From contig OU452213.1 in NCBI GenBank assembly GCA_911728435.2, positions 8,907,834-8,971,833 on the forward strand: a DNA stretch of 64,000 bases, read 5' to 3'. The DNA is from Apoderus coryli (lineage: Eukaryota > Arthropoda > Insecta > Coleoptera > Attelabidae). Shown here piece by piece: positions 32,506 to 43,584 of the stretch. How positions within the stretch are numbered: the first letter of the stretch is position 1; the number at the start of each line of letters is the position of its first letter. The notes beneath the pieces were generated by a model. The model worked only from the letters and a program-made list of their open reading frames with translations. It did no database searches and was not told the DNA's origin. The translations under genes and the position numbers were made by a program.

Positions 32506-32780
32506 TTGATTAATAAAATCATCAGATGGAAAAAGGCGGAATACTTATATGAAAGATTGAAGTTCCGGGGATCTGTGTATGATGTGAATATTCCTCATAA
32601 AACTGTCATTACGCCACCGCTACACTCAACATCAATCTTTGAGCGGTCATTTTCCCATACGGTTTCAAAATATTACAACGCTCTACCGGAGAAAATACAA
32701 AGTTTACAGGGGTTTTCGTTTAAGAGCGCTGTCTGACACGTAATAGAACAAATTTATTTGTAACATAAGCTACCTACTTG
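32506..32780 (+). pseudogene. LINE ORF2 C-terminal tail
   Basis: EYLYERLKFRGSVYDVN followed by FERSFSHTVSKYYNALPEKI is the terminal domain of Jockey/CR1-type LINE proteins (a short R-x-S-F ... YN-LP block just before the stop). The stop is at about 32735. There is no RT upstream, so it is strongly 5'-truncated. No convincing tail or TSD was found. Confidence 0.65.
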
Positions 32781-32989
32781 AAACAATGTTCAAAAATATA
32801 AGTTAAACACCACCACTCAAGGCTGTTTTCAATCACTATGACACACCACAAATATTTCTGAAATTGAGGGCGATATTATTATGTACTTGAATATTTTTAG
32901 AAAAATAAAAATACAGTACTGTGGTTAGAAACCGAAAACTATAATTATTTTTAGTCGGGACCTGGCTTTTAACCCAAAATGGCGGCGGC

Positions 32990-35270
32990 ATACGTCACAG
33001 TTTGAAATTATTTAGTTCAAAAAATTGACATAAAGACGGATATATTGTTCTCAGAAAATACTAAATTAGAATTTTCTTATATTCGTCCATAATTTAGACA
33101 CATTAAAATTATTGATTCGTTTTTGTCGATCGCTGTATAGCCCGAGGCTGGCAACTGTATATAGTGGTTAAGATTTTATTTGAATCAAAATTAAATATGT
33201 AAATTTGTAATACTGTAAAAGGAAATGCTTCATTATTTGTCTTGAGCAACAAACTTGGCACTCAAAAACTTTGTTTTTGCCGCACCCGCTTCAAGAATTT
33301 GTTTTTTCTTACTTTGAACAAATTAAGCGCCACTGCGAGTGGGTTTGAGGCTGTTTTGATTTTATTCTCTACAATATGATTATGTCTTAATTTAGAGTAG
33401 TTATTTGTTATAGTTGTTTATCTTTTAGAAAACTAATTACTACGTAGAACGACTGTACCGGGTGTCTCACTGTGCATGGCGTATTAGACGTTTAATGGTC
33501 TAATGCTAATGGATCATTTTGAAAATTTGACAGACGTGATAAACAACCATGATATGCAGTTTAAAACTATTTTTGACCATGCGGTGTTACCACACATGTA
33601 TCTGTTAAAAACTCACGAGCAGACCGACTAAAAAGCGTTGGTGCACACAGAGAAAAATCTGTACTTTTGCCAAAAACACACCCTTTTATTCCATTCAGTA
33701 TTCCTCGAATACAACAACGTTTCATTCGAGTATAAGCGTATATTTGGTAACTAATAATATTGTATTATCTACGCAATTACAAGGTGTTATTGAGTTTCAA
33801 TGAATGGTTTAAATACAACATTTCATTGCATCAAACGTATGTTTTAGAATTGATTCAGTAGTACTAGTTTTTCCTTGAACTAACACATTCATTTATCAAA
33901 ACTACACAAAGGTTTCTTTGGATGTCTTTTGTAGTTGAATTGAACAGAAATTTATTTCAACAAACTACAAACTGTTAATGGGTTTCATTGGATTTGTAAT
34001 TGTACTAATATATCAACTCACTGTATACAGAAATTCTTAACACAGAAGAAAACGTAATTATGACATTTAAATATTTGAATTTATTTGACATTTGTGTTTG
34101 ACATAATTCCATAATAAAAAATAAAAATCCCCAAAGTGTTATGTAATATTCATTACGTAACACTTATGTAAGATTGAATTTACATGTCACGTTAACCGTT
34201 TTGCAATAGACAGCTTAACAAAACAGGAGTAGAAAAAGTATATTTGTGTTCGATGTGCAATAAAATCAATAATAACTGCAGTTTGACAGAAAAAAAACAA
34301 TATATTTTCATAAAAATAAAAAAATTAACAAATTCTCTGACCAAAAAAAAAAAATGCAAAAGTTAAATGATATTAGATCCATCCTTTTTTCATACAATAA
34401 AAATATTTATTTTACATAAATATGTGACTTTTTTCATAACATATAATATAATAATTATTATATTAAAAAATTTTTTAAATCAAATTGTTCAAAACCATTC
34501 ACTCCGCAAAGGCTACCTGTTTATTTTAAGTTGGGCGACAACGATCATATTATGCATGTTTTCATCTCCATTATGCTCCCCTCATAAGCAGCATACTACT
34601 AGCGGATGTATAGTGGTACCGGGTGTTGATGGGGAAAGAAGTTCATAATTATTATTTATCTATAGAAATTATTAGAATAAGTATGTAGTCGATAACATCC
34701 AAGTTCAAAATAAGTTACCAGAACAGGCATATTGTGGATATCCATAAGCTTTTTCGTGTATGTTTCTAACGATTTAAGAAACCGAATTAGAGTTTCTATT
34801 TGAGGAATGAACTCTAATATTTTCAGAGACAGTTCGTGTACATCTTCCAATGTAATTTTATTGCTTGAAAATTAATAAATGAATTACGCATAAGTAATAC
34901 CAAGAACCAAGGTATCTTTCACATTATTAAAATTGGTAAAAAAACAATTTGGTTTAGTAACACAATAATTTTACCTATGTAGGTATAATGACAAAATTAA
35001 CGTGTTAAATGGCGTCAAATTTTAGAGAAAGTTACCTTTCTGTATTATGTATTAAGAAATGCAAAATTTAAACATAAAACACTTAATCTACAATGTAGTC
35101 AGTTTTAGTACTTACCTTCAAAAATAGGTAAAAAATCTTCTATACACCCCACTTTTTAAACAATTCTACAATATTGTCCATAACAACAACTGGCTGCTAC
35201 TGCTAGCTAGCTTTAACAATACAAAAATGGGAAATACCGAAAAACGAACCACACATGTGCAATCAGGGCA
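32990..35270. other. Unassigned spacer
   Basis: AT-rich DNA. A minus frame at 34656-34856 (LEDVHELSLKILEFIPQIET...) is leucine-rich, amphipathic and more protein-like than its surroundings, with an AG-ending tract just upstream (TTTTCAAG). I do not recognise it. A possible MITE end, CCGGGTGTCTCACTG, lies at 33458. Confidence 0.35.
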
Positions 35271-35274
35271 ATAA

Positions 35275-35510
35275 TTAAATGAGTGTTGGCAGACGCGACC
35301 AAATACTAACTAATATTTGAAACTGCAACAGTATTTTTTTCCGTGCACTATCGTGCTTAAACCATATTGCATTTCTTATTGCGAATCGTATTTTCCAGAA
35401 ATTAAGGAACCGTGTGTTCCAGAAAGTCGCGATATACCTCTCCGGTGGAAATACAGGTCCAATTAAGCAGTCACCCACAATTCCAATCCAAACGTTCAAG
35501 AGAACTGATA
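35275..35510 (-). pseudogene. mariner-type transposase catalytic fragment
   Basis: The minus frame reads NVWIGIVGDCLIGPVFPPER, then after slips AIRNAIWFKHDSARKK. In relatives this is NVW-x-GI-x-GD-x-LIGP-x-FLP, followed by the second catalytic Asp in Q/KHDGAPAH. Here the HD is kept but the following GAPAH is altered. It is a short, inactive piece of the DUF4817-type family. Confidence 0.7.
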
Positions 35511-35604
35511 CTGAAAATTATCTTCAACTGTTGCATGCGGATTTTTATCACACCATAAATGGTTATTATGAAAATTCTTTATTGCGTTTCTTGAAAAACT
35601 CGCT

Positions 35605-35920
35605 TCATTAGTAAACAAAATCAACATCCTATCTATCCGGTAGAATACAGAGAGTGGGGCTCAATCGTGATTGTGCCATATTTGAGTCGTCAACTCTTGA
35701 GGTCAACGTTGGCGTTCCTCAGGGTAGTACATTCGTTCGCAATAAATAAAACACTTTTGCAGACGATACTTCAGCAATAGTTTGTGCTGATACATTAACG
35801 GGTTGAGTGCTAAAGGAAATGAATGTCTGGAGGACATGCGAACATATTGTAGTGACAATGCTTTGGTGTTGAACCTTGGGAGGACAAGTCATATCCACTT
35901 TTCTGCTAAGGCGGTGTGAG
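35605..35920 (+). pseudogene. Jockey-type LINE RT fragment
   Basis: SYLSGRIQRVGLNRDCAIFE leads to VNVGVPQGST (RT block with GVPQGS, about 35700-35730). After a gap come TFADDTSAIVCADTL (catalytic DD) and an ALVLNLGRTSHIHFSAK thumb segment with slips. Between GVPQGS and FADD the LFIND block is missing. It ends against a minus-strand mariner fragment at about 35925. Confidence 0.75.
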
Positions 35921-35924
35921 GAGG

Positions 35925-36270
35925 TGGCCGACTGTGAGCTCACGCGGCACCCACTTCGCAAAGAACTTTCGCATACCCAAATAGTAAAAACACTACCATC
36001 TAATATCTCTAAAATGTCAGCTAGCTCGTGCACCTTCAATTTGTGATCGTTCATAACCAATCTGTGAATTTTTTGACGTTTTATGGAATAACAGCCTCAT
36101 TTCGCCGTCCACTGCGCTCTGCATGATTTGTGCTGGTACGACCACGTTTAAATTCAGCAACCCACTTCTCTACCATTTATTTGTCTCGTTCGGATAATGT
36201 TTATCAAGCCATTGTTTGGTTTCCACTGTATTTTTTTTAGCTCGAAATTACACACAAGTGATAACTATCA
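35925..36270 (-). pseudogene. mariner N-terminal DNA-binding fragment
   Basis: The minus frame gives NTVETKQWLDKHYPNETN. After slips it gives HRLVMNDHKLKVHELADILE and ILDGSVFTI, and then LGMRKFFAKWVPRELT. These are the two helix-turn-helix motifs and the linker of SETMAR-like mariner transposases. The catalytic domain is absent. Confidence 0.75.
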
Positions 36271-36274
36271 AAGA

Positions 36275-36675
36275 AAAAAATATGACCAATGTGTTGACAT
36301 TCGTTTTTGGTTTGTGGATGTTGTTTTAATAATGCTGTCGTAGTTAATTGAAAACATTCCATATTCCAGATAATTAGGTTTTACTCTGGATAATATATAT
36401 ATTTATGGTGGGACTCCATTACTATCCACTTAAAATTCTATACATACAATGTCAATATGTTTTTGAATTTGCATTTTGTGGTTATATAATACGGTTATAA
36501 TATGCATATATTATTTCTATTATGTAGTATTAGTTATACAGTAGATATTTTATAAATAAAATTGATGTAGTTATACTGAAAGTTTCAAATTACGAACTGT
36601 TTTTGGTTCTTCCAGGGCATAAAACACTTACCGTAATAGTAGGAAGAATATACACTCATTTACATAATATATAAG
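36275..36675. other. Unassigned spacer
   Basis: AT-rich, nothing recognised. Confidence 0.4.
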
Positions 36676-36679
36676 TACT

Positions 36680-36728
36680 GTGACGAATATAAAAATGTCT
36701 CCAACGCTTAGAGAGAAATAAATATTAT
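36680..36728 (-). mobile_element. LTR end fragment
   Basis: TGTGACGAATATAAAAATGTC then TCCAACGCTTAGAGAGAAAT is the reverse complement of the end of the LTR at 37144-37534. Only the terminal ~48 bp remain. Confidence 0.6.
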
Positions 36729-37143
36729 AGTAATCAGATGAACCATTCTCGAAAGCTCACAAGCTTGCAAGTTTAGGAAAAAATAAAAATGGAAATTCAA
36801 ACTTTAAATTTTTTTGAAAAATTTTGAAATTGGTGAAAGATAGATATAGATTTTTTTATAGAATATTGTTGCCATAAAAAACGCAACTTTGCCAAATTTA
36901 AACTCTCTCCCTCTAACTCTTACCGTTTACGAGATCCCAATTCTGGCCCTCCAAGTAGGTATAGCTATAATTTTTATACTAACATAACTAGTACTTACCT
37001 ACATTATTACATCATGCAAAACATACAGTTTTTTATTATATTCATTTATAAATAAATAAATATAATAGTAATAGTGGATGGATGTGCAAATTTGTGGTTT
37101 GTTTAGTTAAATATTCCTTTAGTGTTGACATTTCATCAAATAA

Positions 37144-37534
37144 TGTGACAAACACCTTTTCTAATCTATAAATAAAACATATTATAATATAGACTTCTCA
37201 TTAGGGGACTTTAAAGTGCCCATACTATTATTCTAATTTTCGACGTTGGCTATATATGTGGTTTGTCTCCTTTCTCGAACACTTCCAGTAAATAATCGTT
37301 TGTTCTACAACATTCTGGCGCGCGTACGTCTATTCCAGATCGATACGGTAAGCGAGGCACATCCTGCCAAATTAACACAGCGCTGCCCCGGACGAGGTAT
37401 AGCCTATTAAATCTGTACAGAGTCGCCTTGTTTGAGTCGCGAGATTGCGAGAAGGATTACATCGCAACGCAACGCGGTGTTGCTGGATGTATTAGTTTCT
37501 CTCTAAGTGTTGGGGACATTTTATATTCGTCACA
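37144..37534 (+). mobile_element. Probable solo LTR, 391 bp
   Basis: TGTGACAAACACC ... GGGGACATTTTATATTCGTCACA has TG...CA ends, with TGTGAC/GTCACA inverted. The flanks are ATAA on the left and ATAT on the right, an imperfect 4-bp duplication at best. The right end is shared with the solo LTR at 19.4-19.8 kb. The GC-rich centre (37310-37470) differs from the surrounding DNA. Confidence 0.6.
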
Positions 37535-37539
37535 ATATA

Positions 37540-38517
37540 CAGGGTGATTCATCCTGAGTGGCCTAATCAAAGTTCTAGGGAACTACAAAAGATATGTTCC
37601 TGAAACTTTGGCGTTCGGTAATATCGGAAAGGTTCTATATTTATGTACTATTTCCGGGTTTATATTTCTTCCGGTGATACCGGAAGTAATCACTTACTTT
37701 GTTATTTTAAATGGAAGGACAACAGTTTCTATTTTTTTCAGATTCCCTATAAAATTTAAAGGCCACTTTGTTAAGCATTCCCTATACCAAAACTTAACAG
37801 ATTTTTTCCTACAATTTTTTTGCGAAAAAGTAGACGTTTTTCGACTTCTACAAAAAAATCAATATTTTTATGATTATTTCATTCAAGCAAGCAGAATTTT
37901 AGAATACATTACAGGGAATACTGAGTATATAAACGATATAGTCCAAGGTAGTCAGGCAATTGCAGAACAAGATTTAGTTGAATTTAAACTTGAACCACGT
38001 GTTTACCAGGAAAAGTCAATATTTTTAAATGGAATGGTATATATTCGACTATGCCGTTCGATAGACAAAAAAATAACCTTTTTAATGATATATTACTTCC
38101 CTATACCTAAAATATTCTATTTCTTCAACATTTTGAATTTTATATATTTTTGTGATAATGGGCCACAATCTGCAGAAACTTAGCTTGCTTGAATGGAATA
38201 ATCTTAAAAATATTGATTTTTTTGTAGAAGTCGAAAAACATCACCTTTCGCAAAAAAAAAATTGTAGGAACAAATCTGTTAGGTTTTGGAATGCTTAACA
38301 AAGTGGCCTTTAAATTTTATAGGGAATCTGAAAAAAAAAAATAGAAAATGTGATCTTTCCATTTAAAATAACAAAGTAGGTGGTTACTTCCGGTATAACC
38401 GGGAAATAGTACATCAATATAGAACATTTCTGATATTACCGAACCCCAAAGTTTCAGCAACATAGCTTTTGTAATTTCCGAGAACTTTGAATAGGCCGCT
38501 CAGGATGAATCACCCTG
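37540..38517. mobile_element. 978-bp foldback element with ~340-bp arms, TSD TA
   Basis: The left end TA+CAGGGTGATTCATCCTGAG (37540) is the inverse of the right end CTCAGGATGAATCACCCTG+TA (38517). The arms stay complementary for about 340 bp. For example GGCCACTTTGTTAAGCATTCC (37761) pairs with GGAATGCTTAACAAAGTGGCC (38289), and AGTAGACGTTTTTCGACTTC pairs with GAAGTCGAAAAACATCACCT. The ~290-bp loop (37895-38185) is not inverted. A 191-codon frame across it is a by-product of the AT-rich arms. Confidence 0.85.
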
Positions 38518-38684
38518 TATTTGACCATGTAACCGTACGGGTATAAACTTTGGTGCGTACGTGGATTGAGTATTCTGTCGGATGACCGGCCATCCCAAGC
38601 TTAAAACTTTCGTATTTAATTATTAGTCGAGCGGTTACGCATCTGGTGTGGGTTTATCTGGGTGATTGTGAAGTCCACCACAGT

Positions 38685-38935
38685 CGTCCTCTGAAGATTT
38701 GAAAGTCATCTGCATAGCGTTGACCTGGTGATGATGTCAAACATCGAGGTCAATCATTGATAAACATAACAAATAATAAAGGACCTAAAATACTTCCTTG
38801 AGGAACACCTGACGTAACTGAAATAAATCTTGAGTATGATTTCTACTATTTAATAAGTAGGTTCTGACAAAATTGTAAGACCGTTCAGAAAAATCATAGA
38901 CGACGAAGTTATTCAACAAAACAAGGTGAATCAAA
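38685..38935 (-). pseudogene. LINE RT fragment (GVPQGS to YADD)
   Basis: Minus-strand reading. DFSERSYNFVRTYLLNSRNH is followed, in other frames, by VTSGVPQGSILGPLLFVMF and IND, then RYADDFQIFRG. These are palm blocks of a Jockey-type RT (YADD is the catalytic pair) with several slips. It is head-to-head with the plus-strand LINE that begins a few bases to the right. Confidence 0.75.
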
Positions 38936-38939
38936 ATAT

Positions 38940-40225
38940 GACAGCTATGTGTTTGTCAATAACCTGAAATCGTTGTTTATTTCATATCTTCGGAACAGAC
39001 TACAGTATGTAGTTTATAATGGCTACAATTTCAAAAAATATAAAGCATCCTCTGGTGTGCCTCAGGGTTCAAACTTGGGGACCCTGCTTTTCTTGATCTT
39101 CATTAACGCTCTTAACGAGTGTCTGCAAGTTAACAGGTTGTTTTTCGCTGACGATCTCAAGCTGTTCGCCACTATCGTGTCGTACGAGGACTGCATAGGT
39201 CTTCAGAGTGGGCTTGAGGCGATGGAGAGTTGGTGTAACAATAACAAGCTATATCTAAATGCTAAGAAGTGTAAATGCATGTCTTATTCGAGAAGGAAAC
39301 CTACTTTTAATTTTCAGTATCGACTTGGACAGACTGTTCTCGCGAGATGTGCAACTTCTACCGATTTGGGTGTTGCGTTTGACTCGAGATTGTCTTTCGT
39401 TCCTCATATTAACTTAAAGGCGAATGAAGCGATTAGGGCTTATGGTTTCATTGTTAGAAATTGCACAGGCTTTAAAAATATTAACGCATTGAAAAAATTA
39501 TATTTCTCTTACGTTCGTTCGAAACTAGAGTATTGTTCAATCATCTGGTATCCTATTTATGAGGTCCATAAGTACGCCATTGAAAGGAAATTCCTTAAAT
39601 ATCTCATATATAAATCTGATGGCGTTTATCCAGAAAGAGGTGTGGATAGTTCGATGCTCTGGAATAGATTTAACGTCAGTAGCTTGGAGTTCCGTAGAAT
39701 CCTTGCTTCTTTGAAATTTTTGTACGGTCTTTTAAATGGTAAAATCGATTGCTCTGAGTTGCTGGCTGAGATTGCTATAAATGTTCCACGCCTGGGGAGT
39801 CGTAACGGATTAATGTTTTACTGCAAACGTCCTGTTACTAATCTATACACGAAATCCCAGTTTTTGTGATGTGCCTTAATTTTAATATGATCTGCAACGA
39901 TTGCGATATATTTGATTGTTCGTTGCACGACTTAATGGAAACTGCTCGTAGTTTTTTTAGGGTGTGATGTAATGTTAATGTAATGGTAAGATAATGTAAT
40001 GAAAGTAAATGTCTGCATCTGAATTTAATTTGTTATTTTGTTCAATATTATTCCGTTTAGTTTCTTGATTGTGATTGACTTTAGTTTGTTTGATTTGATT
40101 GATTTGGATGTACTTAATTTGCTGTAATTTGATTTATTATCTTTATTATTGTTTATTATTTATAATGTTGTATTATATGTTGCTCTGTAAAGAGATTTAT
40201 TCTGTTGGGAATAAACGCTTATTTA
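38940..40225 (+). mobile_element. 5'-truncated Jockey-type LINE with (TTTA)n tail
   Basis: Coding part at 38949-39965, then a 260-bp 3' UTR ending CTGTTGGGAATAAACGCTTA and (TTTA)n at 40207-40225. The tail arrangement and the C-terminal protein resemble the 13.5-14.4 kb insertion. No clear TSD was identified. Confidence 0.8.
38949..39965 (+). pseudogene. Jockey-type RT, C-terminal two-thirds, single late frameshift
   Basis: The longest continuous coding stretch in the window. FISYLRNRLQYVVYNGYN, SSGVPQGSNLGTLLFLIFIN and RLFFADDLKLFATIV carry the GVPQGS and FADD palm motifs. The thumb-like NKLYLNAKKCKCMSYSRRK and DLGVAFDSRLSFVPHI follow, then the connection domain RSKLEYCSIIWYPIY and FLKYLIYKSDGVYPERGVD. 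The apparent stop at 39869 is due to a one-base slip. In the next frame the protein continues FVMCLNFNMICNDCDIFDCS and ends near 39965. RT blocks 0-3 and the endonuclease are lost to 5' truncation. It looks younger than the other LINE copies here. Confidence 0.85.
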
Positions 40226-40239
40226 TTTATTTAAAGGTT

Positions 40240-41725
40240 TTTGTGCAATCAGTGTATCTTTGGTATGTCTTCAGATCTTGGATTAGAGCAAACACCCCTG
40301 TATTTTATAGTAAGTAGTTGGGTTTGGGGGAAAATGATATAGACCTTATGTAATTGGTTGAGTGTGGTATACGATAATAGGCGGCAATTATCGTTAAAAC
40401 CTGCATTAACGTTTTTGCGGCGGTAACATATCAAACAAAAAGTAAATGAACGTATATAAAATGCTCAAAATCCAATTTCTATGCACACACTCTTGCAATG
40501 CTAGAAGTAATACGAATAGCGAAAAGTGTCATTTCAAGTTCTGTCCGTTGTTATGTTACAAGTGACAGCTACTCCTTTTTTTATTTTTTCGTTCGGTGTA
40601 CCACACACGGCAAACATGGATCTCGAAATTAAAGTGACGCTGCTACTGTAGATTTGGCCGCCAAAGTACGTGTTTGTTTGTGTCGGGTAAAAGCAATAAA
40701 AGAAAAAAATATTATTGAGAGAACGTGAAAAATCTAGAAAATGGCCTGACAAAGTGAGTGCATCAGGAAAAATAGCTGTGTTTGTGTTGTCCCTCTGGGA
40801 ATTGCTGCATTAGCTGCTAGACTAAAATATACCTACGCGACGATGAATTTATATTTCAGTTCTAATTTAGTTTGAATAGCAGTAACCGTTCATTAGTTAA
40901 TTCATGGATTTTACTTCAATTAAGCTTCAATTAGTAAAGACATAGCGTTTTGTATTGTTTACTCGTCAAGTTAACTATTAATGTTTATTCATTCACTTTC
41001 ATGCCAAATATAAATTGTATATCAGGACAATTATTGTTCATGATTTTTTACGATTTCCTTTGAAACTAGTTGCAAAATAGAATATTTTTATTTTTAGAAA
41101 ATTATCCATACTGGCGAGGAGTTGATAACATACGAATAAATTGCGTCTCCTCCACAACACAAACTTGTTGTAATTAAATTATAAAATAACCATACATGTT
41201 TCTAGATTATAAAAATCTCATCATCAGTGGCAATTAACATTCAGAGACATTTTGAATGGTGAACTCAAGTTCGTGATTAAGTTTAATAATACAGGTCTGA
41301 AATATATAAAATCGAAAGTTGGGATGTAATATACCTAGAGGTGGTATTATTTGACATATTTGTAACTTACCACATTGTGGAAAGAAAAAAAGAAACAACA
41401 ATTTTTATATAAATTTTATTTTAAGAGCATATTGAACGTCTATTATATTTACATTAGGTATAACATCTAAATGATTGAAATTATTGGGTTTTTACATTTT
41501 TTACGCATTCTTGAATTCGCAAGTAAGTTTTTAATTTTATATAATTTTTATAAGAACCATGTACATGGTAAAAATGAGAAAAACTAACTAGTGTGACAAT
41601 TGACATTAAAGAATCTGAAGTTAGGTTAGAACTATACAGGAAATGAAATGATAATATATTATTATAAATGGAATGGATCTTTCAACGTCTGATTTTGTAG
41701 ACCTATTAGGACCTATAGGACTATC
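40240..41725. other. Unassigned spacer with a hammerhead-like site
   Basis: No gene seen. 41140-41290 contains the Penelope-like terminus described separately. Confidence 0.4.
41198..41227 (-). ncRNA. Hammerhead-like core (Penelope-type terminus)
   Basis: On the minus strand CTGATGATG, stem AGATT, loop TTTAT, stem AATCT, then AGAAAC: an intact CUGAUGA-helix II-GAAA order with a 5-bp stem. CATGTATGG follows, as in the related site at 52.4 kb. No coding remnant of the parent element is seen nearby. Confidence 0.45.
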
Positions 41726-41729
41726 CCGT

Positions 41730-43185
41730 TGTAACCATTTTGAAATTAGCGGAATTATGTACATTCAGAAAGAATACTAATGTTATAGCTCAGTCCGAAT
41801 AAGTCCCAATATGCTATTCCAAATTGTTATGGTTCGATTCAAGTTTTACGAGCGCAAATAAAGAAGAACAAACAACTAAAATAAGCTTTATTAATCTGTA
41901 TTGAAGTAATGCAAAATTACTTACCATTATAATCTTGGATAACTTTTATTTAAAAGAAAATATTTAATTGGTTGACCCTTTTGTCAATAATTTATCGAAA
42001 ACTTTATTAGAAATGAAACACAAAGTTTGTGGGCTAAAATCAACTAATTTAATAAATAAAACTAATTAAAGAAAATGAATAAAGAAATAAATAGGTATAA
42101 AATATAAAAGAATAAAACAATTAAGCGATAATGAAAATTTAAAAGAAAATCTTATTCATTACTTGGACTACTTAAAAATAGGAAAATTAATATAATATCG
42201 AATAATTATATTAATTCCTGTACGAAACTTTAATATACTATTGAAAACGGAATTTATTTCAATTACTAAAAGAAATAACTTTAAACTTTATATAAAAAAA
42301 CTGATTAAACAAAAAGGTCTTCAATTAAAAGAATATCAAAACTTACGGAACTTTATACAATTCACTACTTCAGAATAAAATGAATTGGACTTAATCTTTA
42401 ATCAAAAACTAGAAAATAATTCTTAACTGAAAAATATACCAAGTCCAAAAACAAATTAAAATATTTAATTTAACATTTTATAATTAGAGAAAACACGACT
42501 TGACTGAACCAAGGCTAGAACGGATCTAAATCGAAAAAAGACCGATTGTCTTTCCTAAACACTTAACATACATGAGAAGTAGGTACCTAGATGGAAAATA
42601 GCCGACCAGAAAAAAAGACATTTACGATATAGGTACCCTTATACATCTACAGAGTGAAACATTCACAAAATAAGATACATTTTTATTTGTATGTCGACTT
42701 TAATAAAGATTCTTGATTTTGGAGTTCGCGACTGGACAAAAACCCATAATTTTTTATGCGCCCGTTATATATATTATTTTGATATGGGAAACCGTGACGC
42801 CTTCCAACTAGCTTGTGTATATAATAATAAATGTTCGACATTTAATTTACATGAAGTTATATCGATAGTTTTGAGTGTTTAGATCACAGGGTATTTCAAA
42901 CATCTGGTTATCTTTCCCAAGAGTTGGACAAGAAAAATGACAAAAATCATATATTTTTGTTTACCTACGTGTAGACGTATTTATTGCCTTGGAAAAACCT
43001 TTTTCAATAGAAGATAAGATAAATAGAAAACAGACCCCTTAAACTTTATGACTCAAAAGGAGAGTTTAGAACATTTGTAGACAATCTACTTAAATAATAT
43101 TCACAAACTAATATAAACTATAAAACTTAGACATAAACACAGGGTAGGACAAAAGTAAATTCCATTGCCCGTCCGTCTTATTACA
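41730..43185 (+). mobile_element. TG...CA element of 1,456 bp (long solo LTR?), TSD CCGT
   Basis: Starts TGTAACCATTTTGAAATTAG and ends CCGTCCGTCTTATTACA. CCGT flanks both sides (41726-41729 and 43186-43189). A homologous copy in inverse orientation lies at 58634-62960 with its own TSD (AGAT), so the ends are secure. TG...CA ends and 4-bp duplications point to LTR-retrotransposon integration, which makes this most likely a long solo LTR or a non-autonomous derivative. No Gag/Pol motif is present. A 63-codon frame at 42691-42882 is shared by both copies but is not a known protein. Confidence 0.75.
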
Positions 43186-43468
43186 CCGTAGCATATCAAA
43201 CTTACGTTTTTTTAAATAGAAGACTCTATATATTATTTTTGCTTTCGATTCAGACATCTTATTAAATGATTTTGATATAAGGTTTGTTTGCTCTAAAATG
43301 CGTACTTAACTAGATATTAATTTTAAAACTCAAAAAACATGCCCCATTCTAAGCCAATTTTTATAGTTACGCCAATGCGTTTTGCAAATAGTAGGTATTT
43401 CGTAAGATATACAACATCCTGTAGTAAGATAATCCATTTCACATTGGTTCGAAAAGCTACCCATTATA

Positions 43469-43528
43469 CAGGGTGATGACATTTTGCAAACCGATAAAAA
43501 TCGTGATTTTTTTGAAAGGCACACCCTG
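43469..43528. mobile_element. 60-bp CAGGGTG micro-MITE, TSD TA
   Basis: TA+CAGGGTGATGAC ... GGCACACCCTG+TA: only 60 bp between TA dinucleotides, with 7-bp inverted ends. Confidence 0.5.
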
Positions 43529-43584
43529 TACTATGAAAAAGCCAACATTCTAACGGTTCAAAAAATATCATATAAGTTATTGCT

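Larger units (their letters stand above)
31833..32991. repeat. Inverted YY1/CRE-like motifs bracketing the THAP exon
   Basis: ATGCCGCCATTATGGG then TTAAAA at 31833-31854, and the reverse complement of 32967-32991 (ATGCCGCCGCCATTTTGGG then TTAAAA), are the same motif with a 3-bp insertion. Each has ACGTCAC nearby, as in CRE-like sites. Confidence 0.6.

Noticed and set aside
37608..38183. 191-codon plus-strand frame
   Set aside because: It spans one arm and the loop of the foldback element, has no motif and is Phe/Ile/Tyr-rich as expected from AT-rich DNA.
42691..42882. 63-codon frame conserved at 59013-59204
   Set aside because: Conservation is explained by the two copies of the same TG...CA element; the C-terminal residues diverge and no protein family matches.
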